Origin: VAXT01 sp963698015
GTDB lineage: Bacteria > Actinomycetota > Thermoleophilia > Gaiellales > Gaiellaceae
Direction of reading: 5' to 3'
Assembly: GCA_963698015.1 (NCBI GenBank)
Contig: OY969109.1
Location: forward strand, 930,001-994,000
DNA length: 64,000 bases
Made by a program: the position numbers and the translations under genes. Shown here piece after piece: positions 55,748 through 64,000 of this stretch. Numbering within the stretch: the stretch's first letter is position 1; every line of letters starts with the position of its first letter. A model generated the notes under the pieces. The model was not told where the DNA came from and ran no database searches. It was given only the letters and a program-made list of their open reading frames with translations.

Positions 55748-56524
55748 TCAGGCGATCTTCGGCAGCACGAACTCCCAGATGCGGCCGATCTCGTCGAAGC
55801 CCAGCTTCGCGTAGAGCTCTTTCGGCCAGTCGTCGCGGTCTGCGATCAGGAACGTGAGGTCGTGGCCGGCCGCACGCGAGGCCGCGAGGGCGCGCATCAC
55901 CGTCGCCCGCGCGAGGCCGCGGTTCCGGAACCGCTCGAGCGTGAGCACGTCCTCGATCTGGCCGATTCCGGGCTCGTAGTACAGCTCGCAGTAGCTTCCG
56001 ATCTCGCCGTCGACGCGTCCCGCGAAGAAGCGTGTTGCGACTGCGTCGGCCATCACCCGGCGGTTCTCGACCAGCTGCCGCACGACGTCCTCGTCCTCGA
56101 TGCGCGGCTCGGTCTGCCAGCCGAGCGACCAGACAGGCACGAGCTCCTCGATCGCCACCTCGTCGACGACCATGGTGTCGACCTCGCGATCGGAATCCCG
56201 ACGCGCGACCATGACCACGTCGCACTCGACCGTCCAACCGAGCTCGCGGAACTGGGGCTCGAGGCGGTCTCCGGCCTCCTCGTCGACGAGCTCGACCTTG
56301 CGATGCGTGAGCCCCGCAGATCCGAGAATGCGATCGGTCTCGGTGGCCAGCTCCTCGGCGGTGACCGCGCCGAGGTCGCCGTCCGCGAACAGGTAGTTGC
56401 GGCTCCAGACGCGCGGGAGATCCGTGTTCAGGTGCGCGACGCCGTAGCGCGACGGCTCCTTCGTTTTCGCGGCGCGATCGGCGAGCCGGCTGATGAAGTC
56501 GATGCAGCGCTCGAGGTCAGTCAT
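55748..56524 (-). CDS. GNAT-family acetyltransferase
   Basis: A 258-residue protein. A divergent N-terminal half (residues 1-120) is followed by a GNAT domain. The acetyl-CoA segment is LERFRNRGLARATVMRAL and the end is ELYAKLGFDEIGRIWEFVLP. It resembles two-part GNAT proteins of actinobacteria with unknown substrates. ATG 56524 overlaps the NDH-2 gene end by 8 nt. Downstream, a 64-nt gap with an inverted repeat (CCTCGAA at 55685-55691, TTCGAGG at 55738-55744) separates it from the HD-GYP gene. Confidence 0.82.
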   Translation of the reverse strand: MTDLERCIDFISRLADRAAKTKEPSRYGVAHLNTDLPRVWSRNYLFADGDLGAVTAEELATETDRILGSAGLTHRKVELVDEEAGDRLEPQFRELGWTVECDVVMVARRDSDREVDTMVVDEVAIEELVPVWSLGWQTEPRIEDEDVVRQLVENRRVMADAVATRFFAGRVDGEIGSYCELYYEPGIGQIEDVLTLERFRNRGLARATVMRALAASRAAGHDLTFLIADRDDWPKELYAKLGFDEIGRIWEFVLPKIA

Positions 56525-57782
56525 CGCCGAGGCGCCTCGGGTGGCCGAGCCTGCCCAGCTCGGCGATGTCCCGCCGGAAGAGGAGCGCCACGGTCCAGTC
56601 CGCCACGACGCGTAGCTTCCTCGAGAAGAGCGGCAGCTGGTAGAGGTGGTACGTCCGCGTGATGAACCAGCCGATGAAACCGCGGAAAGGCACCCCGAAG
56701 ACAAGCGCGATTCCCTTGTAGCGGCCGAGCGTGGCCACCTGGCCCAGCATCCGGAACCGGTAGGGCTTGGGGTCGCCGTGCAGGTTCTTCGCGAGCCGGC
56801 GCGCCTGACGGAGCGCGTGCTGCGACGTCGGCGGGTCCGGGCCGGGCGTGAGCTCGTTCGGCACGCGCGCGCAGTCGCCGAGCGCCCACAGGCTCTCGCG
56901 GCCCTCGACGCGGAGCATCGAGTCGACGCGAACCGCGCCGCGCTCGTCCACCGGGAGGCCGAGCTCGCGCAGGATCGGGTTCGGCATCACGCCGGCCGTC
57001 CACACGAGCGTGTGCGTCGGGATGCGCAGTCCGCCGGAGAGCACGACGCTCGCCGGGCCCGCGGAGGCGAGCGTCGTCGACGTGTGGATCTCGACGCCGC
57101 GCCCGCTGAGCTGCTTCGCGGCGTACTCCCCGAGGCGCGTCGGGATCTCGGGCAGGATCTTCGGCGCAGCGTCGACGAGCACCCAGCGCAGGCGCGGGCG
57201 CTGGAAGTCCCGGTAGTACCGCAGCGCGTCGCGCACGAGGTCCGAGAGCTCGGCGAGCGCCTCGACTCCCGCGTAGCCCGCTCCCACGAAGACGAACGTG
57301 AGGTGCGCCTCGGCGCGCTGACGGTCGTTCTCGGCCGCGGCCGCCTCGAGCCGGCGCAGCACGTGGTTGCGGAGATGGATCGCGTCCGCGAGGTCCTTGA
57401 AGCCGAGACCGTGCTCGGCGAGACCGGGGATCGGCAGTGCGCGCGGGAACGAGCCCAGCGCGAGGACGGCCCGGTCGTAGTGGACTCCGACTGTCTCCGC
57501 ACCGGCCTGGATCGTGGCGATGCGCTGCTCCGGGTCGAGCGCCGTGAGCCGACCGAGGAGCAGCTCCGAGTGCGGGCACATGATCCGCAGCGGCACGACG
57601 ACGTGGCGCGGCTCGAGCGTGCCGGACGCGGCCTCGGGCAGCATCGGCGTGTAGAGCATGAAGTTCTCCTCGCTGACGATCGTCGCTCCGCGCTTGCCGA
57701 GCAGGCGAGCGACGTACGAGCCGGCGAAGCCGCCTCCGAGGACGAGCGTGCCGCCTCTCGCGTGCCGTGGTTCTACGATCAT
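56517..57782 (-). CDS. ndh: Type II NADH:quinone oxidoreductase-like FAD protein
   Basis: A 421-residue two-dinucleotide-fold flavoprotein. The FAD site is LVLGGGFAGSYVARLLG and the second nucleotide fold is FVFVGAGYAGVEALAEL. LWALGDCARVPN is the FAD-binding GD motif, and the C-terminal amphipathic region (FRGFIGWFITRTYHLYQLP) is the membrane-docking part of NDH-2. ATG 57782 follows the divergent SLOG gene start by a few bases; the long upstream extension of the frame is antisense to that gene. It feeds electrons from NADH to quinone without pumping protons. Confidence 0.9.
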   Translation of the reverse strand: MIVEPRHARGGTLVLGGGFAGSYVARLLGKRGATIVSEENFMLYTPMLPEAASGTLEPRHVVVPLRIMCPHSELLLGRLTALDPEQRIATIQAGAETVGVHYDRAVLALGSFPRALPIPGLAEHGLGFKDLADAIHLRNHVLRRLEAAAAENDRQRAEAHLTFVFVGAGYAGVEALAELSDLVRDALRYYRDFQRPRLRWVLVDAAPKILPEIPTRLGEYAAKQLSGRGVEIHTSTTLASAGPASVVLSGGLRIPTHTLVWTAGVMPNPILRELGLPVDERGAVRVDSMLRVEGRESLWALGDCARVPNELTPGPDPPTSQHALRQARRLAKNLHGDPKPYRFRMLGQVATLGRYKGIALVFGVPFRGFIGWFITRTYHLYQLPLFSRKLRVVADWTVALLFRRDIAELGRLGHPRRLGDD

Positions 57783-57785
57783 CGC

Positions 57786-58232
57786 GTGCAGGTTTCCGTG
57801 ATCGGGAGCGGCGCCGAGCACGAGGCGCGCGCGGAGGAGGTCGGCCGGCTCCTGGCCGAGCGGGGCTGCAAGGTCGTTACCGGCGGACGCGGCGAGGTGA
57901 TGGCCGCGGCGGCGCGCGGCGCGAAGGCTGCTGGGGGCACCACGATCGGCATTCTCCCCGGGACGAGCCGCTCTGACGCGAACGAGTGGGTCGACCACGC
58001 CGTCGCCACGGGGCTCGGGCACATGCGGAACTTCTCGGTGGCCGCTTCGGGAGATGCCGTGATCGCGGTCGGGGGCAGCTGGGGGACGCTGACCGAGATC
58101 GCCTCCGCGAAGCTGCTCGGCCGGCCGGTCGTGATCCTCGAGCCCGGCTGGGACATCGAAGGCGTCGACCGCGCCGCGACTCCGGAGGAGGCAGTAGAGC
58201 TGGCGATCAGCCGCGCACGAGAGGCCGAGTGA
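57786..58232 (+). CDS. SLOG-superfamily protein (TIGR00725 type)
   Basis: A 148-residue Rossmann-like protein. VSVIGSGAEHE begins it, followed by LLAERGCKVVTGGRGEVMAAAARGAKAAGG and VIAVGGSWGTLTEIA. The GGRGEVM and GGSWGT loops fit the TIGR00725 group of lysine-decarboxylase-like/LOG relatives, which probably bind a nucleotide ligand. The start is GTG 57786, 3 nt from the divergent NDH-2 start. It overlaps the end of the convergent DDAH-like gene by 26 nt. No reaction is established. Confidence 0.82.
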   Translation: MQVSVIGSGAEHEARAEEVGRLLAERGCKVVTGGRGEVMAAAARGAKAAGGTTIGILPGTSRSDANEWVDHAVATGLGHMRNFSVAASGDAVIAVGGSWGTLTEIASAKLLGRPVVILEPGWDIEGVDRAATPEEAVELAISRAREAE

Positions 58233-59046
58233 GGCACGTCGGGCCGCCGTCGCCCTTGCGCGAGAGCTCCTCGCCCGAGTAGACGCGCACGTCGACGCCG
58301 GCGGCTTCCATGCGCCTGCGCGTCTCGGGGTTGCCGTCCAGCGCGAGCCCGACCCGCGGCGCCAGAGCAAGCATGTTGCAGCCCATCGAGTCGAGCTCCT
58401 CGTCGGGCACCTCGACCATGCGCACGCCGCGCTCCTCGAGGAGCTGGACGAGCCGCACGGGCATGAGCGGCAGGTAGACGAGCGCGAGGTCTTCGTCGAG
58501 CGGGCTGATCAGCGACAGCAGGTGGAGCACCTCGCCGCGGCCGCGGCGATGCGGGAGGTCGACCGTCAGCACGTCGACGGCCGGGAGCGCGACGGCGATC
58601 TGGGCGGCTCCGGTCGCGTTCGTCCGGTAGCCGAGCCCGACGACGAGCGTGCTCTCGTCGAGCCAGAGCGTGTCGCCGCCCTCGGCGAGGGCCGGCGCTG
58701 TCAGCTCGCCCGCGACCGGGATTCCGGCCGCCTGGAGGTCGGCCCGGATCGCGGCCACCTCGTCCCGCCGCGGTTCCTTGCCGGGCCTGAGCAGGATTGC
58801 GCCCGCATCGGTCACGAGCGCGGGGTCGAAGACGTAGACCGCATCGACGTCTCCGTCGGGTGAGGGCTCGCCGACGACGACCTCTGCGCCGGCCTGCTCG
58901 AGCGCGGCGCACAGGCCCTCGTGCTCGGCGTCGAGACGGGCTGGATCCGGCTCGGCGCGCCAGCCGTAGTCGCGCCAGCGAGAGACATCGGTGCCCGGCC
59001 GGCGGACGAAGACGCGCCGCAGCGGCGCGGTCATGCTCTGGGTCAC
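58207..59046 (-). CDS. Dimethylargininase/arginine deiminase-like amidinohydrolase
   Basis: A 279-residue pentein-fold enzyme. Family features are YVFDPALVTDAGAIL, EGGDTLWLDESTLVVGLGYRTN, the catalytic His in GEVLHLLSL and the catalytic Cys near the C-terminus (GGPTCLTRPL). The set fits dimethylarginine dimethylaminohydrolases, which release citrulline, but arginine deiminase-like activity is possible. GTG 59046 gives a GTGA overlap with the helicase stop; ATG 59034 is an alternative. It is probably co-transcribed with the helicase. Confidence 0.82.
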   Translation of the reverse strand: MTQSMTAPLRRVFVRRPGTDVSRWRDYGWRAEPDPARLDAEHEGLCAALEQAGAEVVVGEPSPDGDVDAVYVFDPALVTDAGAILLRPGKEPRRDEVAAIRADLQAAGIPVAGELTAPALAEGGDTLWLDESTLVVGLGYRTNATGAAQIAVALPAVDVLTVDLPHRRGRGEVLHLLSLISPLDEDLALVYLPLMPVRLVQLLEERGVRMVEVPDEELDSMGCNMLALAPRVGLALDGNPETRRRMEAAGVDVRVYSGEELSRKGDGGPTCLTRPLVRG

Positions 59047-61274
59047 GCGTCGAGCATACGACCGAGCAGCTCGAGCGCCCCGGCCTTGTCGAGCGGCTCG
59101 TTGAGGTTTCCGCACTTCGGCGACTGGACGCAGGACGGGCAGCCGCTCTCGCACGGGCACCCGTCGAGCATCTTGGCCGTGTCCTTGACCCAGCCCTCGA
59201 ACGTCTCGAAGCCGCGCTCGGCGATCCCGACCCCGCCCGAGTGCCCGTCGTAGACGAAGACCGTCGGGCGGCCTGTCTGGTAGTGGACGTTCGTCGAGAG
59301 GCCGCCGATGTCCCAGCGATCGCACATCGCCCAGAGCGGGAGGATCGCGATCATCGCGTGCTCGGCGGCGTGCAGCGTGCCGAGCAGCTTCGGCATCTCG
59401 GTGAGGCCGGCGAGCTGCCCGGGCTCGGGGACGTACCAGACGGCCTCGGTGTCGAAGGTCGTCTCGGGGAGGTCGAGGCCCACGAGCTCGAGCGTCGACT
59501 GGTCGCGGATCGACTTGCGCTGGTAGCCGATGACCTGCTCGGTGACGCTCACGCGGCCGAAGGCGAGCTCGAGGCCCAGGCGCGTCTCGGCTCGGAGCGT
59601 CTCCTCGATCGACGTCATCGTCTCCTTCTTCGCCTGCGTGTAGTAGTCGCCGGCGAACGGCTCGACGAGGGCGCTTCGGGCCACGAGGTCGAGCGCGACG
59701 ACGCGGTAGCTCTCGCCGAGGTGGAGGTAGATCGCGCCCTCGTGGACGGTCGAGTAGGCGCGCTCTCGTTCGATCGTGCCGAGCACCGAGCCGGTCTCGG
59801 TTTCGACGACGGTGAAGACGTCGGGGCTCGCGGAGCGGAGGCCGAAGCGCGCGGCCGGGTAGTCGCGGCCGGCCCAGACGTAACCCGCGTCGGTCTTCGT
59901 CAGCTCGGGATGCTCGGCCGCTCGGCGGAGCGCCTCGGGTCCGAGGATCTCGGCGTCTGCGTCGTCGAGCGGGGCCTCGAACGCAGCAGCGGCCACGTGC
60001 CCGTCGAGCACGCGCCGGTTCTCGTGGTCGAGGATCGCGGCCTCGACGCGCCGTCCGAGCAGCGTCTGAGGCTCGCGCATGAAGTACTGGTCGAGCGCGT
60101 CCTCACTCGCGACGAGGACGGCCAATCCGTGCCCGCGTCGACCCGCGCGGCCCCATTGCTGGCGCAGGCTCGCAACCGTCCCCGGAAAGCCGACCGAGAT
60201 GACCGCGTCGAGCATGCCGACGTCGATCCCGAGCTCCAGCGCGTTCGTCGCGCTCACTCCGAGGAGCTCGCCGGAGAAGAGGCGCTGCTCGATCTCTCGG
60301 CGCTGCGCTGCCGTGTACCCGGCCCGGTACGGCGACAGGCGCGATGCGTCCCCGAGCCGGTCGGCCGTGAACTTGTGGATCAGCTCGGCGGAGCGGCGGC
60401 TCTTCGCGAAGACGAGCGTCCGCAGGCCGCGCTCGACCAGGTCGCCCATCAGCTTCGACGCCTCTGCGAGCGCGCTCGCCCGCTGGCCCAGCTCCTCGTC
60501 GACGAGCGGCGGGTTCCAGAGCGCGACCGTCCGCTCTGCCTTGGGGGCTCCGTCCTCGCCGATCACGGTGAAGTCGAGGCCGGTCAGGGAGTGCGCGAGC
60601 TCGCCGGGGTTGGCGATCGTGGCCGAGGCGAGCAGGAATTGCGGCTCGGCGCCGTAGACGCGGGCGAGCCGGCGCAGGCGCCGGAGCACGTTGCCGACGT
60701 GCGAGCCGAAGACTCCCCGGTACACGTGCGCCTCGTCGACGACGACGTAGCGAATGTTGGCGAGCACGTCCCCCCAGCGGTCGTGGTGCGGCAGGACGCC
60801 CACGTGGAGCATGTCCGGATTGGTCAGGATCAGGTTCGACCACTTGCGGATCTGCCAGCGGCGCTCGCTCTCGGTGTCGCCGTCGTAGATCGCCGCCCGG
60901 ATGTGCTTGACGCTCAGTCCGCCGAGCGCGCGGACCTGGTCCTGCGCGAGCGCCTTCGTCGGGTAGAGGTACAGCGCGCGGAGCTTCGGCTGCTCGGTGA
61001 GCGCGGCCAGGACGGGCAGGTTGAACGCGAGGCTCTTCCCGCTCGCCGTCCCGGTCGTGATCGCGACGTGCTCGCCGTGCTTGGCGGACGCCCAAACCGC
61101 AGCCTGGTGCGAGTACAGCTCGGTGATGCCGTTTGCCTCGAGCCGCTCGCAGAGCCCAGGCGGGAGGTCGTCTGGCAGCGGCGCCGAGATCGCATCCCGC
61201 GCGGCCTCCGAGCCGAGATACGCGAGCCCTTCCCCCTGGAGCAGATCGTCCCACCGCGCCACGCCGACGGCCAC
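59043..61274 (-). CDS. MrfA/Hrq1-type superfamily 2 DNA helicase with four-cysteine C-terminal domain
   Basis: A 743-residue 3'-5' helicase. The Q-like motif YSHQAAVW is followed by Walker A TGTASGKS, DEAH-type VVVDEAHVYRG, SATIANP, and motifs in SATNALELGIDVG and QQWGRAGRRG. A DUF1998/MZB domain ends with four Cys (GCPCESGCPSCVQSPKCGN), shown in relatives to bind zinc. Bacillus MrfA repairs mitomycin-type crosslinks. The start is GTG 61274. It diverges from the thiamine operon. Confidence 0.91.
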   Translation of the reverse strand: MAVGVARWDDLLQGEGLAYLGSEAARDAISAPLPDDLPPGLCERLEANGITELYSHQAAVWASAKHGEHVAITTGTASGKSLAFNLPVLAALTEQPKLRALYLYPTKALAQDQVRALGGLSVKHIRAAIYDGDTESERRWQIRKWSNLILTNPDMLHVGVLPHHDRWGDVLANIRYVVVDEAHVYRGVFGSHVGNVLRRLRRLARVYGAEPQFLLASATIANPGELAHSLTGLDFTVIGEDGAPKAERTVALWNPPLVDEELGQRASALAEASKLMGDLVERGLRTLVFAKSRRSAELIHKFTADRLGDASRLSPYRAGYTAAQRREIEQRLFSGELLGVSATNALELGIDVGMLDAVISVGFPGTVASLRQQWGRAGRRGHGLAVLVASEDALDQYFMREPQTLLGRRVEAAILDHENRRVLDGHVAAAAFEAPLDDADAEILGPEALRRAAEHPELTKTDAGYVWAGRDYPAARFGLRSASPDVFTVVETETGSVLGTIERERAYSTVHEGAIYLHLGESYRVVALDLVARSALVEPFAGDYYTQAKKETMTSIEETLRAETRLGLELAFGRVSVTEQVIGYQRKSIRDQSTLELVGLDLPETTFDTEAVWYVPEPGQLAGLTEMPKLLGTLHAAEHAMIAILPLWAMCDRWDIGGLSTNVHYQTGRPTVFVYDGHSGGVGIAERGFETFEGWVKDTAKMLDGCPCESGCPSCVQSPKCGNLNEPLDKAGALELLGRMLDA

Positions 61275-61297
61275 GAGGCCGATGGTAGCCTTGGCCT

Positions 61298-61369
61298 ACC
61301 GGGGTGCCTCGTTTGCGAGGCTGAGAACACACCCGTCGAACCTGATCCGGGTCATGCCGGCGAAGGGAG
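61298..61369 (+). promoter_or_regulatory. TPP riboswitch (THI element)
   Basis: The core motifs are GGGGTGCC, GGCTGAGA, ACCCGTCGAACCTGATCCGG and GTCATGCCGGCGAAGGGA, in the right order and spacing for a thiamine pyrophosphate aptamer. Its 3' strand includes the purine-rich GAAGGGAG just before the thiD ATG at 61373, so ligand binding would hide the ribosome-binding site. It should repress the thiDMEL genes translationally when TPP is plentiful. Confidence 0.95.
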
Positions 61370-61372
61370 TGA

Positions 61373-62134
61373 ATGAGCGTTCCACGGTGTTTGACGATTG
61401 CGGGCTCCGACTCCGGGGGCGGAGCGGGGATCCAGGCGGACCTGAAGGCGTTCGCCGCAGCAGGCTGCTTCGGGACGAGCGCGATCGTCGCGCTGACCGC
61501 GCAGAACACGCTCGGGGTGACTGCCGTGCAGGAGCTGCCGGCCGGCTTCGTCGAGGCGGAGCTCGAGGCCGTCTTCTCCGACATTGGAGTCGACGCCGCG
61601 AAGACGGGCATGCTCTTCTCGCGTGAGCTGATCGACGTGGTGGCGGACTTCCTGGCGGTGCACCCGGTGCCGCTCGTCGTCGACCCGGTCATGGTTGCGA
61701 GCTCGGGCGCGAAGCTTCTTCAGGACGATGCCGTCGAGGCGCTCGTCGACCGGCTGTTCCCGCTCGCGACCGTCGTCACTCCGAACCTGATGGAGGCCGA
61801 GGTGCTCGCGGGAACTGGAACGCGGCGCGAGCTCGCCGAGCGGATCCACGAGCTTGGCGCTCCAGCAGTGATCGTCACAGGCGGCCACGGCGACGAGGCG
61901 GTCGACCATCTCTTCGACGGGGAACTGCACATCGAGATCGAGGTCGAGCGGCACGACGTCGCGGCGACGCACGGCGCCGGCTGCACGCACTCGGCGACGC
62001 TCGCCGCGAATCTGGCGAAGGGCCTGTCCCTTGTTAAGGCCGCCGAGAACGCAGCACAGGCTGCTTCGGATGCTGTCCGGAACGGCTTCGTCGAGATCGG
62101 CGCCGGTGAAGGGCCGGTGAACGTCCTCGCATGA
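61373..62134 (+). CDS. thiD: Hydroxymethylpyrimidine (phosphate) kinase ThiD
   Basis: A 253-residue ribokinase-fold enzyme that phosphorylates HMP to HMP-PP for thiamine synthesis. It has TIAGSDSGGGAGIQADLKAF, TALTAQNT, DPVMVASSG, TPNLMEAEVL and the anion-hole HGAGCTHSA. ATG 61373 follows the riboswitch by 3 nt. Its end overlaps thiM by 4 nt. Confidence 0.95.
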   Translation: MSVPRCLTIAGSDSGGGAGIQADLKAFAAAGCFGTSAIVALTAQNTLGVTAVQELPAGFVEAELEAVFSDIGVDAAKTGMLFSRELIDVVADFLAVHPVPLVVDPVMVASSGAKLLQDDAVEALVDRLFPLATVVTPNLMEAEVLAGTGTRRELAERIHELGAPAVIVTGGHGDEAVDHLFDGELHIEIEVERHDVAATHGAGCTHSATLAANLAKGLSLVKAAENAAQAASDAVRNGFVEIGAGEGPVNVLA

Positions 62135-62922
62135 GAACCGCAGCCGACCTGGCCGCGATCCGCGAGCGCAAGCCGCTCGTCCACCAGATCACGAACTACG
62201 TCGTCATGAACGAGACGGCGAATGCGACGCTGGCGCTCGGCGCGCTGCCCGTGATGGCGCACGCGATCGAGGAGGTCGAGGAGATGGCCTCGGTCGCGGG
62301 GGCGCTCGTGCTCAACATCGGGACCCTGTCCGAGCACTGGATCGAGGCGATGCTGCTCGCGGCCAGGGCTGCGAATGCGGCCAACGTGCCGGTCGTGCTC
62401 GACCCGGTCGGCGCCGGAGCGACGCGCCTGCGAACGGAGACGGCGAAGCGCATCCTCGACGAGTCCGAGATCGCGGTCGTGCGCGGGAACGCGGCCGAGG
62501 TGGCGACGCTTGCGGGCCGCGAGGCGGATATCCGCGGCGTCGAATCGATCGGGGCAGCCGACTCAGGCGAAGAGCTCGCGGCGGCTGCCGCTGCGGCGCT
62601 CGGCTGCGTCGCGTCCGTGACCGGCCCGGTCGACCACGTCTCCGACGCCAAGCGCACGATCGCGGTCGCGAACGGTGACGCCCTGCTCGGCACGGTCAGC
62701 GGCACCGGGTGCATGTCGACGGCGATCACCGGCTGCTTTCTCGCCGTTGCGGCCGACCGGCCGCTCGAGGCCGCGGCGGAGGCGCTGGTGGCGTTCGGCG
62801 TCGCGGGCGAGGACGCTGCGATCGGAGCCAAAGGGCCGGGGACGTTCCACGCCGCTCTCTACGACGCGCTCTACAACCTCGACCCGGCCACGCTCGACTC
62901 GCGGGCGAAGGTGGAAGGGTGA
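62131..62922 (+). CDS. thiM: Hydroxyethylthiazole kinase ThiM
   Basis: A 263-residue kinase that salvages hydroxyethylthiazole. It has PLVHQITNYVVMNETANATLALGALPVM residues in order, LDPVGAGATRLR, VRGNAAEVATLAG and the catalytic cysteine loop GTGCMSTA. ATG 62131 overlaps the thiD stop, and its stop overlaps the thiE GTG. Its presence with ThiD and ThiE, and no ThiC/ThiG here, points to at least a salvage route. Confidence 0.95.
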   Translation: MRTAADLAAIRERKPLVHQITNYVVMNETANATLALGALPVMAHAIEEVEEMASVAGALVLNIGTLSEHWIEAMLLAARAANAANVPVVLDPVGAGATRLRTETAKRILDESEIAVVRGNAAEVATLAGREADIRGVESIGAADSGEELAAAAAAALGCVASVTGPVDHVSDAKRTIAVANGDALLGTVSGTGCMSTAITGCFLAVAADRPLEAAAEALVAFGVAGEDAAIGAKGPGTFHAALYDALYNLDPATLDSRAKVEG

Positions 62923-63467
62923 GACTGCACGCGATCGTGACCGACTTGGAGGCCGCGACCCGTGCGGTCAAGGGGGGTGCGACCGTGATCCAGCTGCGGC
63001 TCAAAGGAGCTTCGACGGAAGACGTGATCGAAACCGGCAAGGCTTTCAGCGACCTTCCTGCCACGTTCATCGTCAACGACGATGTGGAAGCTGCGATTGC
63101 GCTGGGCGCCGACGGTGTGCATCTCGGGCGCGACGATCCTGGTTCGGAGCGCGCGGTCGAGCAGGGGCTCCTGCTCGGGACGTCGGCCTCGAGTGTCGAG
63201 GAGGCGGCGGCCGGGGAAGAAGCGGGCGCCGCGTATATCGGCGCCGGCCCGGTGTGGGCGACCCCGTCGAAGCCGGACGCCGATCCGCCGATCGGCCTCC
63301 GCGGGCTGAGCAAGATCTGCGAAGCGGTCTCGATTCCGGTCGTAGCGATCGGAGGCATCGACGCGACGAATGCCGTCGCCTGCATCGCGGCGGGCGCGGC
63401 CGGGGTTGCGGTCGTTCGCGCAGCTGCCGACACAAGAGCGGTCAGTGAGGCTCTCGGAGGTCGGTGA
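62919..63467 (+). CDS. thiE: Thiamine-phosphate synthase ThiE
   Basis: A 182-residue TIM barrel joining HMP-PP and thiazole phosphate. It has GGATVIQLRLKGAS, FIVNDDVEAAIALGADGVHLG and YIGAGPVWATPSKPDADPPIGL, and the phosphate loop VVAIGGIDATN. It is slightly short compared with the usual 200-215 residues, because the N-terminus begins directly at the first strand (RLHAIVTD). GTG 62919 forms a GTGA overlap with thiM. The frame is open far upstream, but that is antisense or shadow sequence. Confidence 0.93.
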   Translation: MRLHAIVTDLEAATRAVKGGATVIQLRLKGASTEDVIETGKAFSDLPATFIVNDDVEAAIALGADGVHLGRDDPGSERAVEQGLLLGTSASSVEEAAAGEEAGAAYIGAGPVWATPSKPDADPPIGLRGLSKICEAVSIPVVAIGGIDATNAVACIAAGAAGVAVVRAAADTRAVSEALGGR

Positions 63468-64000
63468 GCTGGGCCTCCTCGCCGAGCTCGAGCGGCGAGG
63501 GCTGGCGCAGCGGATCGAGAACGACGCGGCGCAGCTCGGCGGCGGGCTCGTCGTCACGCAGGACGCGCTCGTCGAGAACGTGCACTTCCGCTTCGACCTC
63601 CTCTCCTGGCGAGAGCTGGGCTTTCGCGCCGCCGCGGTCAATCTCAGCGATCTCGCCGCCTCTGGGGCGGAGCCGGATGCGCTCATCGTCACGCTCGGGC
63701 TGCCAGACGCAACCGATCTCGACGACGTGCTCACGCTCTATGAGGGGTTGAACGAGCCGGGCGTGCCGATCGTCGGCGGCGACACGACGCGGTCGGAGCG
63801 GGTGCTCCTGAGCGTCACGGCTCTCGGTCGCTCGGAGCGGGTACCCGGTCGCGGAGGAGCCCGCCCGGGAGATCTCCTCGTCGTCACCGGGCCTCTCGGT
63901 GGTTCGGGAGCCGCGTTCCGGGAAAACCGGTTCGTACGACCGCCCCTACGACTAGTCGAGGGGAGGGAGCTTGCTCGTTACGCCCACGCGCTGCTCGATA
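63445..64000 (+). CDS. thiL: Thiamine-monophosphate kinase ThiL, 3' end cut by window edge
   Basis: About 185 residues of the enzyme that phosphorylates thiamine phosphate to TPP. It has RLSEVGELGLLAELERRG, VVTQDALVENVHFRFDL (family TTDMLVEGVHF), VNLSDLAASGAEPDALIVTLGLP and IVGGDTTRS. The usual GDDAA metal site reads ENDAAQ, with one Asp kept. GTG 63445 overlaps thiE by 23 nt and gives the family N-terminus. The C-terminal domain lies outside the window. Confidence 0.92.
   Translation, partial: MRLSEVGELGLLAELERRGLAQRIENDAAQLGGGLVVTQDALVENVHFRFDLLSWRELGFRAAAVNLSDLAASGAEPDALIVTLGLPDATDLDDVLTLYEGLNEPGVPIVGGDTTRSERVLLSVTALGRSERVPGRGGARPGDLLVVTGPLGGSGAAFRENRFVRPPLRLVEGRELARYAHALLD

Noticed and set aside
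56517..58370. 617-residue N-terminal extension of the NDH-2 protein
   Set aside because: The extra 196 residues are antisense to the SLOG gene and low in conserved content; ATG 57782 begins the FAD-binding motif.
1..64000. CRISPR array, IS element, prophage or rRNA operon
   Set aside because: No evenly spaced direct repeats, transposase or integrase motifs, or rRNA sequence were seen; the intein endonuclease is the only clear mobile gene.

Overview
This window comes from a high-GC actinobacterium. The best guess is class Thermoleophilia (Gaiellales/Solirubrobacterales-like). That is an inference from the gene set, not from a marker search: GTG/TTG starts are common, there is TreT trehalose chemistry and an E. 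coli-like long GyrB, and a bacterial AccA/AccD carboxyltransferase sits in an otherwise actinobacterial background. The centre of the window is the chromosomal replication-origin region.

Layout. 1-6.2 kb, minus strand: trehalose synthesis (otsA cut by the window edge, treT), an RsbW-like kinase, and an HtrA protease downstream of a sensor kinase/response regulator pair, in the same order as mycobacterial mprA-mprB-pepD. 6.2-15 kb: a multi-pass M28-like protein that lacks the catalytic glutamates, moeA, a Ser/Thr kinase with a very long poly-proline tail, two glycosyltransferases, a DUF2079 membrane protein and a GT87-type mannosyltransferase. 15-21.7 kb: envelope genes (class A PBP, MscS channel, CPBP protease, PKD-L,D-transpeptidase, PrcB-like lipoprotein) plus a DUF151 nuclease. 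21.8 kb: a lone tRNA-Ile(GAT).

22-26.6 kb, minus strand: the left arm of the origin, orf82-parB-parA-rsmG-khpB-yidC-yidD-rnpA-rpmH, nearly all overlapping by 1-4 nt. Diverging from it, dnaA-dnaN-recF-dciA-gyrB-gyrA runs on the plus strand, with DnaA boxes upstream of dnaA. gyrA carries a 414-residue LAGLIDADG intein next to its catalytic tyrosine. 37.5-43.5 kb: a MerR-like protein, galT-slipin-nfeD, a secreted amidase and birA. 43.6-48 kb: the fatty-acid cluster fabZ-fabH-fabD-fabG-fabF, without acpP. 48-51.7 kb: a HAD hydrolase, a GNAT protein, accD and accA. 51.8-54.2 kb: a frameshifted PE-LIG-POL ligD. 54.3-61.3 kb: an HD-GYP protein, GNAT, NDH-2, SLOG protein, DDAH-like enzyme and an MrfA/Hrq1-type helicase. 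61.3-64 kb: a TPP riboswitch followed by thiD-thiM-thiE-thiL, cut by the window edge.

The most unusual signals are three. (1) A 75-nt element occurs in two copies 14 kb apart (before recF and across the fabZ start), with compensatory changes in a hairpin. (2) A two-hairpin REP-like repeat occurs once between genes and once, inverted, inside the ligD reading frame, again with a compensatory stem change. (3) recF, galT and fabG have no ATG/GTG/TTG at the position their protein families require, and each offers a well-placed CTG. No CRISPR array, insertion sequence or prophage was seen. Apart from the origin region no gene-free stretch reaches 300 bases.
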